Shown piece by piece: positions 62,601-64,000 of a stretch of DNA of 64,000 nt. The DNA is taken from assembly GCA_003864495.1 (NCBI GenBank), contig ML133395.1, forward strand, positions 1,474,075 through 1,538,074, read 5' to 3'. The notes beneath the pieces are model-generated. The model worked only from the letters and a program-made list of their open reading frames with translations. It had not been told where the DNA came from and did no database searches. Each line of letters opens with the position of its first letter. Positions within the stretch are counted from its first letter, which is position 1. This stretch comes from Nemopilema nomurai (Eukaryota > Cnidaria > Scyphozoa > Rhizostomeae > Rhizostomatidae). Position numbers and translations under genes: made by a program.

Positions 62601-64000
62601 ATGGTGTGATTCACATAGCTGCTTTTCAAAGTAAGACAAATCTCGTTTCAGTCACACAAATGAAGAGCGACTTAATTTCAGAGAAGAATATGATGTGGGA
62701 AATTGATGCCAAATGATTTTAGGAAGAATCAAGGGTGTACGAAGACATATCACAAAGAAGGGGATTGCGAAGATAATAGGCTTCAGTACGGCTGTGTTTG
62801 TATAGTTGAATGGTAAGCTTGGAAATACTAAGAATCAGTAACATACTCATGCTTAAAGAGGAACCATCTTTTGTTTACCTTCTTCTCTCTTAACTTGTTC
62901 AGCCACGATCTGACGTATGGCCTCCATCCGAGGTTGCATGGATCCAAATACACCATACCACAACGACTGATGGTGGCAGGAGAGGCCTGGGAAAGAGTGT
63001 CGACTTCAAAGATCATCCTCATCGTGGGCTTCAACGGAATCCGCTCGCCATTGGCCAGGCAAAGGACTTTCGTGTCATCAAGGACAGTGTTCAAGTTCTC
63101 GATCCAGAGTGTGTCCACGGGTCCGTCAAGAACCACCCATTGCCAGTCGGTGGCAATCTGCTTTGGTTTTGGGTCTGGCAATTAGATAACAGACAGGCCA
63201 TTAAAGTAAAAGTACCGTACGAGAAAGTGTAATTCGCATGAGTAACAAGAAAAAAAACGGTAGCTGGTTTAATTAGGAGTGAAGGCTCATCGAAAGACAG
63301 TGCTGTTTAAAGCTCAGAGACCAGATTGCAAACTGTAGTAGCAATGACACAATTTCTATGGCACTAGCTTTTTGACCTCTTTTATAATCTCGACTCTTTT
63401 ATATTTGGCAAAGACATTAGGCCTGTCAGTATTGAAAGTAACCCTCAAATCTTCTTAAGGAGTGTTGGTTTGGGTAAAAAACATAGCAAGCGCAAACAAC
63501 AGAGTGCATGCATCTTTATCATGCAATTAAACTTCAGTTTGGGTTTGAAATTCTACACACAGTTAGACACAGTCAGTTCACTTCTGGCAAAATCATTGTC
63601 AATTGAGGTACATGATTAAGCATAACTGCGGGCCACTACTGCTTGGTCAATCACGTGATTTTCCACGTTGAACAGTATTTGGTTCTTGAACAGTAATTTA
63701 AACCTTCAGGTGCCTCGTTTTTAACTCCTAATTTTCAAAAACCACTCGCGACATTGGGATCCAATACCTTTAATCACAGGTTTTACCACCTTTCGGTGCT
63801 AAAGGAATATAAACTTTTTGAAGTAAAGTACCACGAGACACGAACCTTCTCCGTCGAAATCCAAGTCATTTGACACCTTAGACAACCGGGAACTAGCCCG
63901 TGACACCGGCAAACTAGAATCCGGACCAGCACTGTCAGGAGTCCGGTTCCTAGTCAAGGCGCCGCGGTCCTTTGCGAAGGCTCTGATGGCGGCCGCGAGT
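45645..64000 (-). CDS. Axonemal dynein heavy chain, inner-arm type (3' two-thirds; 5' end outside window)
   Basis: ATP-driven motor subunit of cilia and flagella. Twenty-seven exons (about 7.9 kb coding) cover AAA2 to the C-terminus: 63846-64000, 62879-63174, 61425-62540, 60867-61084, 60384-60603, 59647-59949, 58940-59266, 58046-58699, 57351-57546, 56599-57011, 56150-56290, 55397-55846, 54398-55093, 53640-53973, 52820-53065, 52451-52675, 51787-51997, 50977-51079, 50317-50541, 49897-50094, 49364-49554, 48853-48932, 48382-48593, 48008-48215, 47077-47228, 46301-46446 and 45645-45851. The MTBD without the long DNAH3/7/12-type insert, plus the stalk text (PDFNPTAIGKISKACKSMCA), suggest the DNAH6/DNAH14 group; a tree is needed. 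Exon 46301-46446 is out of frame by one base. Confidence 0.93.
47252..47303. repeat. 14-bp tandem repeat, 3.7 copies, beside a splice acceptor
   Basis: Unit CACCGAGGGATGCC at 47252, 47266 and 47280, with a partial copy from 47294. It lies in the dynein intron only about 24 bp upstream of the acceptor for exon 47077-47228. Confidence 0.9.
47651..47742. repeat. (TTGA)n microsatellite, imperfect
   Basis: About 90 bp of TTGA repeats with interruptions (TTAATTGACTGACTAACTG), in the dynein intron between exons 48008-48215 and 47077-47228. Confidence 0.9.
48008..53065 (-). CDS. Dynein AAA6 and C-terminal domain exons
   Basis: Ten exons from 52820-53065 to 48008-48215. Landmarks: SNFQQLILIKVLRPESLVAS, CRTPLIFILSPG, LDMISLGRGQGPKAEELIKK, GKWVFLQNCHLAASFMPNLR, VDPQFRLWLSSKPN, VEPPPGLKANLQRSLANVN, FGSLGWNIPYEF, LLTGEIIFGGRVTDNWDQ and PPEIFGMHPNAEVEYLKG, then the C-terminal helices. 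The 3' border of exon 48853-48932 is less certain. Exon 48008-48215 carries an in-frame basic/serine-rich insert of about 22 residues between FIGRWVDM and CFWLPAFYFPQ. Confidence 0.87.
53640..55846 (-). CDS. Dynein AAA5 to AAA6 exons
   Basis: Exons 55397-55846, 54398-55093 and 53640-53973. Text includes GLIGNTLLASASIAYTGAFT, GLPHDQVSVENAIFITNTRR, WPFIIDPQSQAIRWVHE, FRLYITTQSANPHLLPETC, NFMVTFEGLQDQLLSNVVHQ, ERPDLETQRCMLLESLVNDK and GAILYFVMSDLAAIDVMYQF. The 3' border of the middle exon (AAG then gtttgt at 54396-54397) was chosen because it alone gives phase 0; the open frame runs further. Confidence 0.88.
54286..54326. repeat. (CAA)n microsatellite
   Basis: CAA/CAG trinucleotide run in the dynein intron next to the AAA5/6 exon. 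It explains the leucine run at the end of the open frame there, which is not coding. Confidence 0.75.
56150..57546 (-). CDS. Dynein stalk and microtubule-binding domain exons
   Basis: Exons 57351-57546, 56599-57011 and 56150-56290. Heptad-like stalk text (ESLMEQLAKDREAVDRVRAV) is followed by YTKPPTMVMTVMAAVCTLLG, WTTAKHLLGEQGFLKRLVAY, NPDFNPTAIGKISKACKSMC and AWVLALQNY, then the return strand EEAQEALAAAYENLRQKQSA. The compact insert-free MTBD is the main reason for the DNAH6/DNAH14-like call. Confidence 0.92.
58046..59949 (-). CDS. Dynein AAA4 exons and first stalk segment
   Basis: Exons 59647-59949, 58940-59266 and 58046-58699. AAA4 Walker A: MLLVGIGGSGKASVAELAAY; Walker B-like: KTVLFLNDSLIAK. 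The third exon has FLEDICSLLNLSQAPDIF, YPSLINCCTIDWYDEWPAEA and the beginning of the stalk coiled coil (LLEKKRKEYNFNLERMSTGL). Confidence 0.93.
60384..62540 (-). CDS. Dynein AAA3 exons
   Basis: Exons 61425-62540 (372 codons, the largest), 60867-61084 and 60384-60603. Walker A is VLLTGDTGVGKSALVRDVL; Walker B is VIVFVDDMNMPQPEAYG; sensor region CAPPSGGRHAISPRLLRHLS; then HSLQHIFGTILGRFLEP. Compared with typical chains, about 40 glycine/serine-rich residues are inserted between Walker A and the FSAHTSTLRT motif, and serine-rich inserts occur earlier (NSTILSTTDFAKSMSSSD, MSDIETSQGNTLAQSD). All are in frame. Confidence 0.93.
62879..64000 (-). CDS. Dynein AAA2 exons (window edge)
   Basis: Exons 63846-64000 (continuing beyond the window) and 62879-63174. 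The first reads AAAIRAFAKDRGALTRNRTP and then a serine/arginine-rich stretch ending DLDFDGE, an insertion relative to common chains. The second has the AAA2 core: DWQWVVLDGPVDTLWIENLN, VLDDTKVLCLANGERI, MIFEVDTLSQASPATISRCG and MVYLDP. The phase across the 672-bp intron is 1. Confidence 0.92.
63175..63845 (-). other. Dynein intron, nothing recognised
   Basis: A 671-bp intron inside AAA2. No repeat, nested gene or unusual feature seen. Confidence 0.7.

Overview
This is a eukaryotic, animal (metazoan) genomic window. It is AT-rich and carries three intron-rich protein genes, all on the minus strand and read right to left: an axonemal dynein heavy chain (64000 down to 45645, 5' part outside the window), a mitochondrial class-I release factor of the MTRF1L type (about 43323 down to 35693), and a complete type-I ferlin of the dysferlin/myoferlin kind (34623 down to 724). 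Short introns (mostly 200-800 bp), one undivided dysferlin/myoferlin-type gene and small repeats suggest a non-vertebrate animal with cilia. A cnidarian such as a coral or anemone would fit, but the species cannot be fixed from the sequence alone.

Ferlin (724-34623). I reconstructed 54 coding exons with matching splice phases. Together they give 6177 nt, or 2058 codons plus stop, very close to vertebrate myoferlin and dysferlin. The order is C2A, C2B, FerI/C2C, FerA, FerB, nested DysF, C2D, C2E, a lysine-rich linker, C2F, C2G and a C-terminal membrane anchor. Two alternative first exons, each with its own ATG and the same exit phase, encode two versions of the first half of C2A. One intron uses a GC donor. 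Intron 1 holds a 62-bp tandem repeat and some unclassified sequence. A 618-bp inverted-repeat (MITE-like) element lies in the intron at 9059-10250.

Release factor (35693-43323). Eleven exons encode the helical domain, the PxT codon-recognition motif, the GGQ motif and the C-terminal core. The last exon has an in-frame TGA at 35945-35947, followed by 84 further codons that look fully conserved. The 5' end (presequence and ATG) is not resolved.

Dynein heavy chain (45645-64000). Twenty-seven exons run from AAA2 through AAA3, AAA4, the stalk with its microtubule-binding domain, AAA5, AAA6 and the C-terminal domain. The penultimate exon needs one extra base to stay in frame. The protein best resembles single-headed inner-arm axonemal chains of the DNAH6/DNAH14 group.

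The three genes are co-oriented neighbours but have no obvious shared pathway: membrane repair/fusion, mitochondrial translation termination and ciliary motility. No tRNA, rRNA, CRISPR array or prokaryotic feature was seen. The observations most worth checking are the twin C2A first exons, the TGA inside the release-factor gene, the dynein frameshift, and the lysine-rich, phase-symmetric ferlin linker exon.
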